In this document: one piece after another, positions 1 to 7,313 of the stretch
Layout of the letters: each line of letters starts with the position of its first letter
How positions within the stretch are numbered: position 1 is the first letter of the stretch
Notes under the pieces: model-generated
Databases searched by the model: none
What the model was told of the DNA's origin: nothing
The model's input: the letters and a program-made list of their open reading frames with translations, nothing else
Assembly: GCA_007131745.1 (NCBI GenBank)
Contig: SLPX01000099.1
Coordinates: 1 to 17,290 of the forward strand
From: Myxococcales bacterium
GTDB lineage: Bacteria; Myxococcota; Polyangia; HGW-17; SLPX01
Length of the DNA stretch: 17,290 bases
Reading direction: 5' to 3'
Made by a program: the position numbers and the translations under genes

Positions 1-604
1 CATATTGCCGAGTGGTCTTAAACGGGGGTATGCCCTTGTATCTACCCACCGCGCCGGGGCCGGCGTGATGCGCGGCTATGGTCAATATGAGGTCACCGTT
101 GAACATGTTTGCCAGGACGCGGAGGTATCGCGTTCCGCCGTATATGTTTTCACGGGGGTCGAATACGTTCACAACGCCCATGTCCCTGGCGGTTTCATCC
201 ATCATCTGCATCAGTCCCTTGGCGCCCTTGTGTGATACGACTCTCGGGTCGTAATTGGATTCCACTCTTATGATGGCGCGGATCAAGGGCTCGGGGATCC
301 GGTACAGTCGTGAGGCTCCTCTTATGTAAGGGTCATAGCGGGTGAATCGCTCTCTTGACATGTCGCGGGCGTGGACTACATCGATCTTTTTTTTAGCGTC
401 GGGCTCTTTTCTTCGCTTGAATAATCTTTTGTACTTTCGGCCTTCTTTCTTGATGTTTGTGAAATGGACGACTCCGTTTTCATCCGTGTAGGTATAGACA
501 TCGGCAAACGAGGCTGAAAGGCAAACATGAAATACAACTGCTGTTGCGATGCACTGAAGCACACGAAATCCGCGGTTTCTGCGGAAAAAACTTTCGGGGG
601 CCAT
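1..604 (-). CDS. Lytic transglycosylase, SLT domain with DUF4124-like N-terminus (3' end cut by window edge)
   Basis: This peptidoglycan lytic transglycosylase cleaves the MurNAc-GlcNAc bond in the periplasm. The first 201 residues are visible and the frame is open to base 1. A hydrophobic signal segment (about residues 13-34) is followed by a DUF4124-like stretch (VYTYTDENGVVHFTN, 36-50) and a basic linker. The SLT domain starts near residue 88, with catalytic Glu115 in RVESNYDP, the GLMQMM motif (130-135) and AGPGAVGRY (181-189). The usual AYNAGPG motif reads AHHAGPG here, so the conserved Tyr is replaced by His. The start is the ATG at 604, with AGGA eight bases upstream; an in-frame ATG at 613 is less likely because it has no ribosome site. 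The gene lies 121 bases downstream of the OmpA-family lipoprotein on the same strand, fitting a cell-wall cluster. Family assignment is firm; the physiological role is unknown. Confidence 0.9.
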   Translation of the reverse strand, partial: MAPESFFRRNRGFRVLQCIATAVVFHVCLSASFADVYTYTDENGVVHFTNIKKEGRKYKRLFKRRKEPDAKKKIDVVHARDMSRERFTRYDPYIRGASRLYRIPEPLIRAIIRVESNYDPRVVSHKGAKGLMQMMDETARDMGVVNVFDPRENIYGGTRYLRVLANMFNGDLILTIAAHHAGPGAVGRYKGIPPFKTTRQY

Positions 605-634
605 CACAATCATCCTGAATTTGCAGTGATTTTA

Positions 635-663
635 ATCATGTTGCATTGTTCACACCATAACAA
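635..663 (-). promoter_or_regulatory. Candidate sigma70-like promoter for the lytic transglycosylase
   Basis: On the minus strand, TTGTTA is followed 17 bases later by CATGAT. Each matches the consensus at four of six positions, and the -10 ends about 30 bases before the ATG at 604. The match is weak and was found by eye; the gene could equally be read from upstream. Confidence 0.28.
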
Positions 664-725
664 ACGCTTGGACAGGAATTTTGTTCCGCTGACCCCCCAC
701 GGCCGCAGTTTTAAAAAGTGGAAGA

Positions 726-1505
726 TTAGTCTTCCACGAGGTGTTTCGGGATCGAGGGAAGTATCGAGATCTCTATCCGCCTGTTTTGGCTCTTGCCTGC
801 CCGCGTTTCGTTAGATGCAACCGGCTGATATTCTGAAAACCCGGCTGCGCTCAGGTTGTTCGGTGAAACACCCTGCTTTTGCAGAAACTGAACGACTTGA
901 ACCGCCCGGGCGGATGAAAGATCCCAGTTGCTTCTGAATCGACGTCCACGAATAGGTTCGTTATCCGTGTGGCCGGCCACCTGGAAATGTTTGTCGTCTA
1001 TGTCCTTGAGCACTTGTGCTATTTCACCCAAGGCAGTGCGACCTTCTCTTTTCAGGCGGACCTGTCCTGAATCGAACAAGACAGCGGAAGCCAGTTTCAA
1101 AACCATTCTTCCATGGATGATTTCGATGGAGAGTTTTCCCGCGTCGATTAAGGAGCGGAATTTTTCGGTTAGTTCTCTTAACATCCTGGCGCTTTCTTCG
1201 GCTTCTCTCCTGGCTTTCGCAAGGGCTTCCATTTCTTTTCGAGTGGCCGTCAGCTTGATGCGGTATTGATCTTGGATGTCTTCGGAATCACCTCTGATAG
1301 CGTCTATCTGTGCATTTAATGCGCTGATTTGCTCGTCGAGGGAGTTTATTCGTTTCGTCAGATCGTCATTGGCTTTGTTGGCCTGGATGAGTTGATCCTG
1401 CAGTTTTTTGGCCAGTTCCACCTGAGCGTCGTATTTGGCCTGCTTTACGCCGCAGGCGCTCAATAGCAAGGCGGCGAGCACTAAGAACAGTCCGGTTTTC
1501 TTCAT
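726..1505 (-). CDS. OmpA-family peptidoglycan-binding lipoprotein with coiled coil
   Basis: This is a probable outer-membrane lipoprotein that tethers the envelope to peptidoglycan. The 259-residue product has a signal peptide ending in lipobox LSAC with the lipidated Cys18, then a long charged helical region (about 24-118) with heptad-like coiled-coil character. A C-terminal OmpA/MotB-type domain follows (about 125-250). The diaminopimelate-binding signature is intact: Asp181 in GHTDN and Arg200 in LSSARA, followed by NRRIEI near the end. The start is the ATG at 1505, preceded by AAGGAG at good spacing; a longer reading frame to 1526 would put that ribosome site inside the gene and lengthen the signal peptide. 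The domain resembles MotB more than Pal, but no transmembrane stator helix is present. It sits between a DciA-like gene and a lytic transglycosylase, on the same strand as both. Its partner and exact function are unknown. Confidence 0.9.
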   Translation of the reverse strand: MKKTGLFLVLAALLLSACGVKQAKYDAQVELAKKLQDQLIQANKANDDLTKRINSLDEQISALNAQIDAIRGDSEDIQDQYRIKLTATRKEMEALAKARREAEESARMLRELTEKFRSLIDAGKLSIEIIHGRMVLKLASAVLFDSGQVRLKREGRTALGEIAQVLKDIDDKHFQVAGHTDNEPIRGRRFRSNWDLSSARAVQVVQFLQKQGVSPNNLSAAGFSEYQPVASNETRAGKSQNRRIEISILPSIPKHLVED

Positions 1506-1529
1506 TTCATCTCTCCTTCTTGGCATTTG

Positions 1530-1581
1530 TGCCGAAACCCTTGATTTTTAATCGTATCCATCTGCTTGTGTAGATTCGGCA
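1530..1581. other. Inverted repeat in the OmpA-lipoprotein leader
   Basis: TGCCGAA at 1530-1536 and TTCGGCA at 1575-1581 form perfect 7-base arms separated by 38 bases. They lie in the probable 5' leader of the OmpA-family gene. With such a long loop this may be chance; no protein or ligand can be named. Confidence 0.2.
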
Positions 1582-1604
1582 TCCATCCTTCTAGACTTAC
1601 AAGT

Positions 1605-1633
1605 TTTTAATCTTCTTTTCCCAGTCTGGTCAA
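1605..1633 (-). promoter_or_regulatory. Candidate promoter for the OmpA-family lipoprotein
   Basis: On the minus strand, TTGACC (five of six -35 positions) is followed after 17 bases by TTAAAA, a weak -10. It would give a leader of about 90 bases before the ATG at 1505. The 192-base gap after the DciA-like gene makes a separate promoter reasonable. Assigned by eye only. Confidence 0.33.
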
Positions 1634-1697
1634 GTAATGAAAACATAAAGGAAAGCAGACATGAATGTCGTTTTCGGTTCGGCGACACGGTCCATCT

Positions 1698-2075
1698 TCA
1701 ATGTTCCCATTCGGGTTTACGACGTCCGGGTTGCCTAATGACAAAGCGCAGGTTCTCGGGCGCGGTTCCCTTGGGCATTTCCATTCTTAGGCTATCGAGT
1801 AAATGCTGTTTTGCATACTGTAATTCCTGGCTCCAGACGGTATCCGATACTTCCACCACGAGGGTGTTTCCGCAAAACTCCAGGGGGGCGCTGAAACGGC
1901 AGCCCGCGTCGCCGCAAATGCGATGCCATGCGAGGCGGGTTACATAGATACGAAAAGGTTCAGCCATGCTCCGCTTTTTTATAACATCATCCAGCACGGT
2001 TGAAATATGACGGCGCTCTTTGGATCTGTTCCTGTCTTTTTTGGATGGAGAGGCCATGGGTTGATACTTCTTCAT
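1698..2075 (-). CDS. DciA-like protein (DUF721), probable replicative helicase loader or cofactor
   Basis: This 125-residue protein belongs to the DUF721/DciA family, whose characterised members load or operate the replicative helicase DnaB at the origin in bacteria lacking DnaC or DnaI. A basic N-terminus (residues 8-22) precedes the DUF721 core (about 26-115). The core shows the family pattern LAWHRICG, then SAPLEF, then GNTLVVEVSDTVWSQEL, then a helix and ENLRFVI. The ATG at 2075 overlaps the stop of the upstream TPR gene as ATGA, which points to translational coupling. An in-frame ATG at 2057 is an alternative start. Its place beside envelope genes rather than dnaA or gyrB is not informative. 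The family call is solid; the helicase role is carried over from characterised members. Confidence 0.82.
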   Translation of the reverse strand: MKKYQPMASPSKKDRNRSKERRHISTVLDDVIKKRSMAEPFRIYVTRLAWHRICGDAGCRFSAPLEFCGNTLVVEVSDTVWSQELQYAKQHLLDSLRMEMPKGTAPENLRFVIRQPGRRKPEWEH

Positions 2076-4378
2076 CCTTCGTCTAATGCAAGGATTGCGC
2101 GATACAACGCCCTGTACGCCGGATCCATCGGTTTTTTTCTCAACGCTGTTTCTGCGTGGATAAGTGCCCTTCTCGTGGAACCAGCTTCAGCGTATACCCT
2201 TGCTATCAAGGCGTGGGCCACGGACCAGTCGGGTCGCCGGCTCAATGCTCTCAGCAATAAGGTTCTGACAACCCGGCTTGAAACTCCATAGTCGAGCATC
2301 AGCCGGGCGGTTTCAGCGCAAATGTCGGGATCCCAGCCGGCATGAAAATAAACTCTTTCAGCCTGGAGATCGGCAAGGTTTTGCATTCCTTGTCTACGGG
2401 CGGTCGCCGCAAGTAGCGCGTGCGCCCATGCCGGAGCGCAATGATCATCATCCAGCATTGCCCTGATTTCTCTTCTTGCCCTGGAAAAGAGTTTGCCTCG
2501 AAGATAGATTTCCGTCACTTCGGAGCGGGCTTTGCATCCGATAACAGGATCTGTGTAAGATGCGGAAATCTTTGTCACCGCACGATCCAAGTTGCCCAAT
2601 GCTGCGTGAGCCAAACCGGCTGCTCTTCGGGCGCGGTCCGTCCGTTCCAGTTTGAGAGCTTCCTTTGCAGCGATCAATGCATGTTTCCACCGGCCCCGTC
2701 TTCTTTCAAGGTAGGCTTCGGCCAGCTTCATGTGGGATGTTTTCGCAGCCGCTCCACTGTCCTCGATTTGCTTCGCGGCGGCTGTCAGCGCTCCTTGTTC
2801 AACCAGGCCATGAACAAGTTCGGCCCATGCTTCAACTGAACCCATTTCCGCGCCCTTGATGAGCGCTTCTCCGGCGTCTTCCCATCGTTCCATTTCCAGC
2901 AGAGCGCGACCCTGGTGAAGTCTCAAGGGAGCTTCTTTTTGAGCCTGTCCATCTCCCATGCGCTCCACGAAACGATCAGCGGCTTTGAATCGTTGCAGCC
3001 GGACCAGCCGTTCCACCGTAAGTGCCGGAGGTTCAGGTCCTGAAAAGCCGGTGTTACGGAAAAGTCTGGCGTTCCGCCTGAGGTATCCGGTCATGGCGAT
3101 GAGGTCTGTTTGATGCCACACCGGGTGCCGGTACCAGGAACCTTCGACCAAAATGTCATGATATGTCAAAAGCATTTGATTTGCGCGCTGCTGCAGCGGA
3201 CCGGTTACCGTCGGTCCGCGGGAAACGAAGGCGGCAACAGCGTGATGCAGTGCGCGTCTGACGAACAACAGACAGAGTGGAGGAGCTTTTTCCGGTTTTC
3301 CCATCCAGACCATTGATGCAAGACGTTCGTAAAAGGCAAACATCCGCGAGTGGGCTCGTCGGATGGCACCCCATGAGGCGCTGGATGATGTCAGTGTTTT
3401 TTTTGCATTGACAGCCTGTGCAAGCCAACCATTGTCCGCTTTTATTTGCTTGGCGTCGCGTCCCATGGCGTGACCGAAAGCATTCAGCGCAAGCAACGCC
3501 TGGTCATGCCGTTTCAAAACTGCAAAAAGCAGGGCGCGGTGATAATCGTATTCAGGACCCGTTCGTTTGCCCAGCCTTTGGAGCAGCCACCGGGCGGTGG
3601 CCCTGTCTTGCACATGGATGGAAAGAACAGAAGTGTGGTATTGGATGAGATCACGCGATTCCGCGCTGGTGGGGTGTCTTTTCAGAAGCTCGTATTTGAA
3701 AAACGCGTCACCGTCCCTCATCCATGCAAGAGAAGCCAGGGCTTTTTGCCGGGTTTCGTCATTATCGGCTCTGCCGTAGAGATCCAGGAACGTGTTTTCT
3801 TCGTTTGCTGATGAAACCCTGGGAAGACCGGATGATCTCGATTTCGCGGGTTCAAGACGTACCTGGAGCGCGCGGCAGTCGCTTTCGAGAGGGGTAGGAG
3901 GCGCGCCCATGACTTCATCTACAAGGGCCCGCGCTATATGGGCGTAGCGCATCCATTCTTCCGTGTCCGAGAGGGACAACCTCTCTTTTTTGTCCCCTGG
4001 ACCGCTGATTATCAGGGACCCGCCCCGTGGCGCCCCACAGGGTGCCGCAGGAATGGATTCTTCTTGCCGTGCTGCCTGAAGTTGAGAGAGCAAACGTGAA
4101 GCCAATTGGGTGTTTCGTGGTGGATTGAAATCGGTCGGTGGCCCGAATCCCGTCGCGCGCGAATGTCGCAGTGTGCCGTTATCATACACATGAATCGAGT
4201 GGGTGACCACCAGTGGTCCGTGGCGTTCTTTCCACTCATAAGTCAATTGATACTTGGGAGCCGATCCAAGTGCTTTGGAGCCGCACAGCAGAGCACACGA
4301 GATCAGGAGCAGTCGGGCTGCCTTGCCAATCGTGCGTTCCAAGCAGGATTGAGATTTTGATTTCATTTTCATACACAT
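2072..4378 (-). CDS. Secreted TPR-repeat protein of unknown function
   Basis: This 768-residue protein has no recognisable enzyme motif. It starts with a basic stretch and a hydrophobic segment (about 20-38, ARLLLISCALLCG...) that looks like a signal peptide; cleavage near ALG-SA is likely, though a lipobox-like reading is possible. Residues 41-158 look like a small beta-rich domain I cannot name. The last ~310 residues are helical TPR-like repeats, with typical LAEAYLERRGRW, AAGLAHAALGNLDRA and ALIARVYAEAGSTRRALIHA patterns. Such repeats usually scaffold protein complexes in the periplasm or at the outer membrane. Start codons at 4378, 4372 and 4366 are all in frame and none has a clear ribosome site; the longest is given. 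The stop overlaps the start of the DciA-like gene. It is divergent from the amidohydrolase gene across about 190 bases. Confidence 0.75.
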   Translation of the reverse strand: MCMKMKSKSQSCLERTIGKAARLLLISCALLCGSKALGSAPKYQLTYEWKERHGPLVVTHSIHVYDNGTLRHSRATGFGPPTDFNPPRNTQLASRLLSQLQAARQEESIPAAPCGAPRGGSLIISGPGDKKERLSLSDTEEWMRYAHIARALVDEVMGAPPTPLESDCRALQVRLEPAKSRSSGLPRVSSANEENTFLDLYGRADNDETRQKALASLAWMRDGDAFFKYELLKRHPTSAESRDLIQYHTSVLSIHVQDRATARWLLQRLGKRTGPEYDYHRALLFAVLKRHDQALLALNAFGHAMGRDAKQIKADNGWLAQAVNAKKTLTSSSASWGAIRRAHSRMFAFYERLASMVWMGKPEKAPPLCLLFVRRALHHAVAAFVSRGPTVTGPLQQRANQMLLTYHDILVEGSWYRHPVWHQTDLIAMTGYLRRNARLFRNTGFSGPEPPALTVERLVRLQRFKAADRFVERMGDGQAQKEAPLRLHQGRALLEMERWEDAGEALIKGAEMGSVEAWAELVHGLVEQGALTAAAKQIEDSGAAAKTSHMKLAEAYLERRRGRWKHALIAAKEALKLERTDRARRAAGLAHAALGNLDRAVTKISASYTDPVIGCKARSEVTEIYLRGKLFSRARREIRAMLDDDHCAPAWAHALLAATARRQGMQNLADLQAERVYFHAGWDPDICAETARLMLDYGVSSRVVRTLLLRALSRRPDWSVAHALIARVYAEAGSTRRALIHAETALRKKPMDPAYRALYRAILALDEG

Positions 4379-4517
4379 TTCAATTCGGCCGGTTTTCTCT
4401 GCATATCTTTGGAAGGCACATTGTCATTTTGAAACCCGCAGGTCAATGGTCGGTCTCGTCTTGCCACCCGATCTTTTTGGGGCCGGGAAATCACAAAGGG
4501 AAAAATGTCTGGTAATT

Positions 4518-4528
4518 AAACCCGGTTT
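4518..4528. repeat. Palindrome AAACCCGGTTT upstream of the amidohydrolase gene
   Basis: AAACC and GGTTT arms flank a single C, 40 bases before the ATG at 4569. A near-identical palindrome, AAACCGGTTT, follows the same gene at 7181-7190. They could be operator half-sites or chance; no regulator is encoded nearby. Confidence 0.22.
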
Positions 4529-4556
4529 CCAATTATTGTTCCAGAGAAACAGGAAC

Positions 4557-4562
4557 AAGGAG
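4557..4562 (+). promoter_or_regulatory. Ribosome binding site fixing the amidohydrolase start
   Basis: AAGGAG lies six bases before the ATG at 4569 and decides the start. The open frame reaches back to 4446 but has no ribosome site there and would put about 40 non-signal-like residues ahead of the signal peptide. Confidence 0.75.
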
Positions 4563-4568
4563 TTTTAT

Positions 4569-7145
4569 ATGATGTATCGAAGTTACTTGGTGGAAACACG
4601 GCCAAAAAATGGGCGAAGGATGTTTTTGATCGGCGTCTTGGTGTTTACGGTGATGGTTGTGTTTGGATGCAGGAAAAGTGGAAAGAAGGATGTGGATGCG
4701 GGATTGGACGCGGGCATTGACGGCGCTCTTATTGATGGCGAGGTGATAGACGGAGATTTGGTGGATGCAGAGGTAGATGGGGAAGTCGATGGAGAAGTTC
4801 CGCTCATGGCGGATTGTGAAGGAGTTGCTTTTGAGCCTTGCACTCCAGCGGAGGGAAACAACGGCGTCACTCTGCTCAAGGGGACCGTGTTGACTCCTGA
4901 AAACGTGATATGCAACGGCGAGGTTTTGATCAGCCGCGTTACGCAAAAGATAATATGCGTGGGAGAAGATTGTTCGGGTGAACCCGAGGCCGCCCAGGCT
5001 ACGGTTCTTTGCGCCGATATAATAAGTCCTGGTCTTATCGATTCGCACAATCACATGACCTTTAACACCATCCCTCCTTGGAGGCATGACGGCGTATTGT
5101 ACGAACATCGAGATGAATGGCGAACGGACTCAGCGTTCAACGCTTACGACGTAAGATTGTCGGGCGACGTGCCCGATCGGTACTCGGAGTTCCGGTTGCT
5201 TATGAGTGGAACCACTGGGGTTCACAAGAGTTCCGGGAGGGTGTCGACTTTTACAGGTGTGCGAAACCTTGACCGCGGACCAGCGGGGAACCGGTTGGGC
5301 ATGCCGAACAGCGCGATCACGGAATGCGTGTTTCCCCTTGCAGGACATTGTCATGACAAGCCGGACTACGATAACCTGGACCCGTCGCTTCGCTCATACA
5401 TTGTTCATCTTTCCGAGGGAATCAACCAGAAATCTTTTGATGAGTTCGAGACATTTGTAAATGACGGGCAACTTGGAAACAGAACCACCATCATTCACGG
5501 TGTTTCACTGGACAGCCACCAGGCTGAGGCGACAGCTTCGTCCGGAGCGGCTTTCATCTGGTCGCCGCAGACCAACATTGATCTCTATGGGGTGACCGCT
5601 CCGGTTACAGCGATATGGAACATGGGAATTCCGGTTGCTCTCGCGCCGGACTGGACGATTTCAGGTACATTGAATCTCATAGCGGAACTCAAATGCGCGG
5701 ATCATCTGAATACGAAGTATTATGACTCGTTTTTTTCGACAAGAGATCTGTTTTCAATGGTGACATCAGGGGCAGCGGCCGCTATGCGCATCGACGATCT
5801 TGTAGGGTGGCTTTATCCCGGTCATTTCGCGGATGTTATCGCTGTCAGTGGAGATCGGGAATTTCCCTATGATACCGTGATTGATATGCAATCCGCTGAT
5901 GTCAGGGCGGTTTTCATCGGCGGAGAAGCCTATTACGGCGATGTAGACGCCTTGAACTCCGACATCGAGTACAATTCTTTCTGTGAAACCATCGATGTCT
6001 GCTCCACTCCAAAACGGATTTGTATAAAAGAAGAAGCGGGAGAGCCTTCAAGGCCTTTAAACAGGACGCAATGGGCCTTGTGGAGCTATGACGACTACAT
6101 CGAGTATCTGCAGGGAGAGTTGGACGAGTTGATGGATCAAAACAACCCGCCTCCCGAACACGAGTATTTGTACACGCTGCTTCCACTTTTCAAATGCGAA
6201 GCCTTTCACTGGTGCGACATGGGCAATGCTTACGTCCCGGGTACACCCACCGCGGAAGATGCGGACGGAGACGGAATTCCCGATCACCTTGACAACTGCC
6301 CGTACGTATTCAACCCGGACCAGGGGGATCTTGATGGAGACGGTGTGGGAGACGCGTGCGATCCGTGTCCTTATCAAGCCGATCCCGAGGACTGCCCGAA
6401 ACCCGATCCAAGGGACAGGACGGGCGACGGAGTGCCCAACTACAGGGACAATTGCCCGTTCCACTACAACCCTGACCAGGAGGATACTTCAGGCGACGGT
6501 ATTGGTGATGTATGTCATCCGTGTCCTTCTCATTTTCTGCCCGACGGAGGGGCTTGTCCCGCCACTGTTTATGAAGTCAAGACTGGTGTTTATCTGCCTG
6601 GGGATCCTGTTTTGATCCTGGATGTGCTGGTCACGGGGTTAGCGTCCAACAGGGGATTTTTCGTGCAGACTCCGGTTGATCACGTTGATTTCGCGGGTGA
6701 AGACTGGTCCGGAATTTATATTTATACAGGGAGCAGTCCCAGTGTTTCGGTTGGAGACAGGGTGAATGTGGAAGGAGTGGTGCATGATTTCTACGACCAG
6801 ATCCAGATCGCGGGAAACCCGCTTGTGACCGTTGTCTCGCAGAACAACCCTGCGCCTGAACCGATAATGGCGACACCCGAGGAGATCGCAGCGGGAGGAA
6901 GCAGGGCCGATGCTCTTGAAGGAGTGGTTTGTGAGATCCATAATGTCACTGTGACTGATCTTCAACTGACGTTCAACGAGTGGGAAGTTGATGACGTTTT
7001 GTGGATAAATGATTTCCTCTATCTCACGGATCCGTTTCCTTCCGTGGGCGAACAATTCAGTATTGTGAGAGGAATTCTCCAGTGGACCTGGAGTGACAGC
7101 AAGCTGAATCCCAGGAGTGCGGAGGACGTAATTCCAGGCGGATGA
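4569..7145 (+). CDS. Lipoprotein: deaminase-type amidohydrolase fused to TSP3 repeats and an OB-fold-like domain
   Basis: This 858-residue exported protein probably hydrolyses or deaminates a small cyclic or ring substrate outside the cytoplasm. The order is: lipoprotein signal with lipobox VFGC (Cys34); Asp/Gly-rich linker (41-77); amidohydrolase fold (about 100-465); Cys-containing connector; two thrombospondin type 3 calcium repeats (about 564-664, each with DNCP...NPDQ and DGxGD); and a C-terminal OB-fold-like domain (about 665-858). The last has the RGFFVQ...GIYIYTG...VGDRVNVEGVV pattern known from extracellular nuclease accessory domains and DUF5689-like proteins. Metal ligands of the cytosine-deaminase/ATZ-TRZ type appear intact: His160 and His162 (HNH), His280 with Glu283 (HLSEG), His310 (IIHG) and Asp361. 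Substrate is unknown. The start is set by AAGGAG at 4557. It stands alone, divergent from the TPR gene and 168 bases before the phosphoesterase gene. Confidence 0.86.
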   Translation: MMYRSYLVETRPKNGRRMFLIGVLVFTVMVVFGCRKSGKKDVDAGLDAGIDGALIDGEVIDGDLVDAEVDGEVDGEVPLMADCEGVAFEPCTPAEGNNGVTLLKGTVLTPENVICNGEVLISRVTQKIICVGEDCSGEPEAAQATVLCADIISPGLIDSHNHMTFNTIPPWRHDGVLYEHRDEWRTDSAFNAYDVRLSGDVPDRYSEFRLLMSGTTGVHKSSGRVSTFTGVRNLDRGPAGNRLGMPNSAITECVFPLAGHCHDKPDYDNLDPSLRSYIVHLSEGINQKSFDEFETFVNDGQLGNRTTIIHGVSLDSHQAEATASSGAAFIWSPQTNIDLYGVTAPVTAIWNMGIPVALAPDWTISGTLNLIAELKCADHLNTKYYDSFFSTRDLFSMVTSGAAAAMRIDDLVGWLYPGHFADVIAVSGDREFPYDTVIDMQSADVRAVFIGGEAYYGDVDALNSDIEYNSFCETIDVCSTPKRICIKEEAGEPSRPLNRTQWALWSYDDYIEYLQGELDELMDQNNPPPEHEYLYTLLPLFKCEAFHWCDMGNAYVPGTPTAEDADGDGIPDHLDNCPYVFNPDQGDLDGDGVGDACDPCPYQADPEDCPKPDPRDRTGDGVPNYRDNCPFHYNPDQEDTSGDGIGDVCHPCPSHFLPDGGACPATVYEVKTGVYLPGDPVLILDVLVTGLASNRGFFVQTPVDHVDFAGEDWSGIYIYTGSSPSVSVGDRVNVEGVVHDFYDQIQIAGNPLVTVVSQNNPAPEPIMATPEEIAAGGSRADALEGVVCEIHNVTVTDLQLTFNEWEVDDVLWINDFLYLTDPFPSVGEQFSIVRGILQWTWSDSKLNPRSAEDVIPGG
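4689..4799 (+). repeat. Low-complexity Asp/Gly-coding linker
   Basis: Codons 41-77 of the amidohydrolase lipoprotein encode an imperfect repeat of short units such as DAG, DGE and DGD with Leu, Ile or Val between. It follows the lipidated cysteine and should form a flexible acidic tether. The other three-domain lipoproteins in the window have the same placement with different wording. Confidence 0.7.
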
Positions 7146-7180
7146 ATTTTCTCTTTCGTCGGTTTCAATAGCGGGCTTTC

Positions 7181-7190
7181 AAACCGGTTT
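7181..7190. repeat. Palindrome AAACCGGTTT downstream of the amidohydrolase gene
   Basis: A perfect 10-base palindrome lies 35 bases after the amidohydrolase stop and is close in sequence to the one at 4518-4528. No T-run follows, so it is not a convincing terminator. The rest of the 7146-7313 gap shows nothing stronger than a weak promoter candidate. Confidence 0.22.
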
Positions 7191-7257
7191 CTCCGGGTCG
7201 CACCGGCTTTCCGATCAATGGAAAAAGAAGGCTGAGTAGAGGGGAGGGGAAATGCTC

Positions 7258-7285
7258 TTGCGCCCTCGATGTATCAGGCTAGACT
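7258..7285 (+). promoter_or_regulatory. Weak promoter candidate for the metallophosphoesterase gene
   Basis: TTGCGC and TAGACT are 16 bases apart and end 28 bases before the ATG at 7314. They match consensus at three and four of six positions. A similar TTGCGG with 16-base spacing precedes the GH5-like gene at 8686-8713. Confidence 0.22.
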
Positions 7286-7313
7286 TTGTTGAGAATCAAT
7301 CCTGGAGGTGTTT

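Noticed and set aside
726..1505. MotB flagellar stator
   Set aside because: The C-terminal domain resembles MotB, but the N-terminus is a lipoprotein signal and coiled coil, there is no stator transmembrane helix with its Asp, and no motA is adjacent.
4533..5108. Long minus-strand open frames opposite the amidohydrolase N-terminus
   Set aside because: They mirror the Asp-rich coding region (giving Ser/Thr/Pro-rich translations) and match no family.
6226..6615. Alternative-frame open reading frame over the TSP3 region
   Set aside because: The TSP3 repeats in the main frame explain the open shadow frame.
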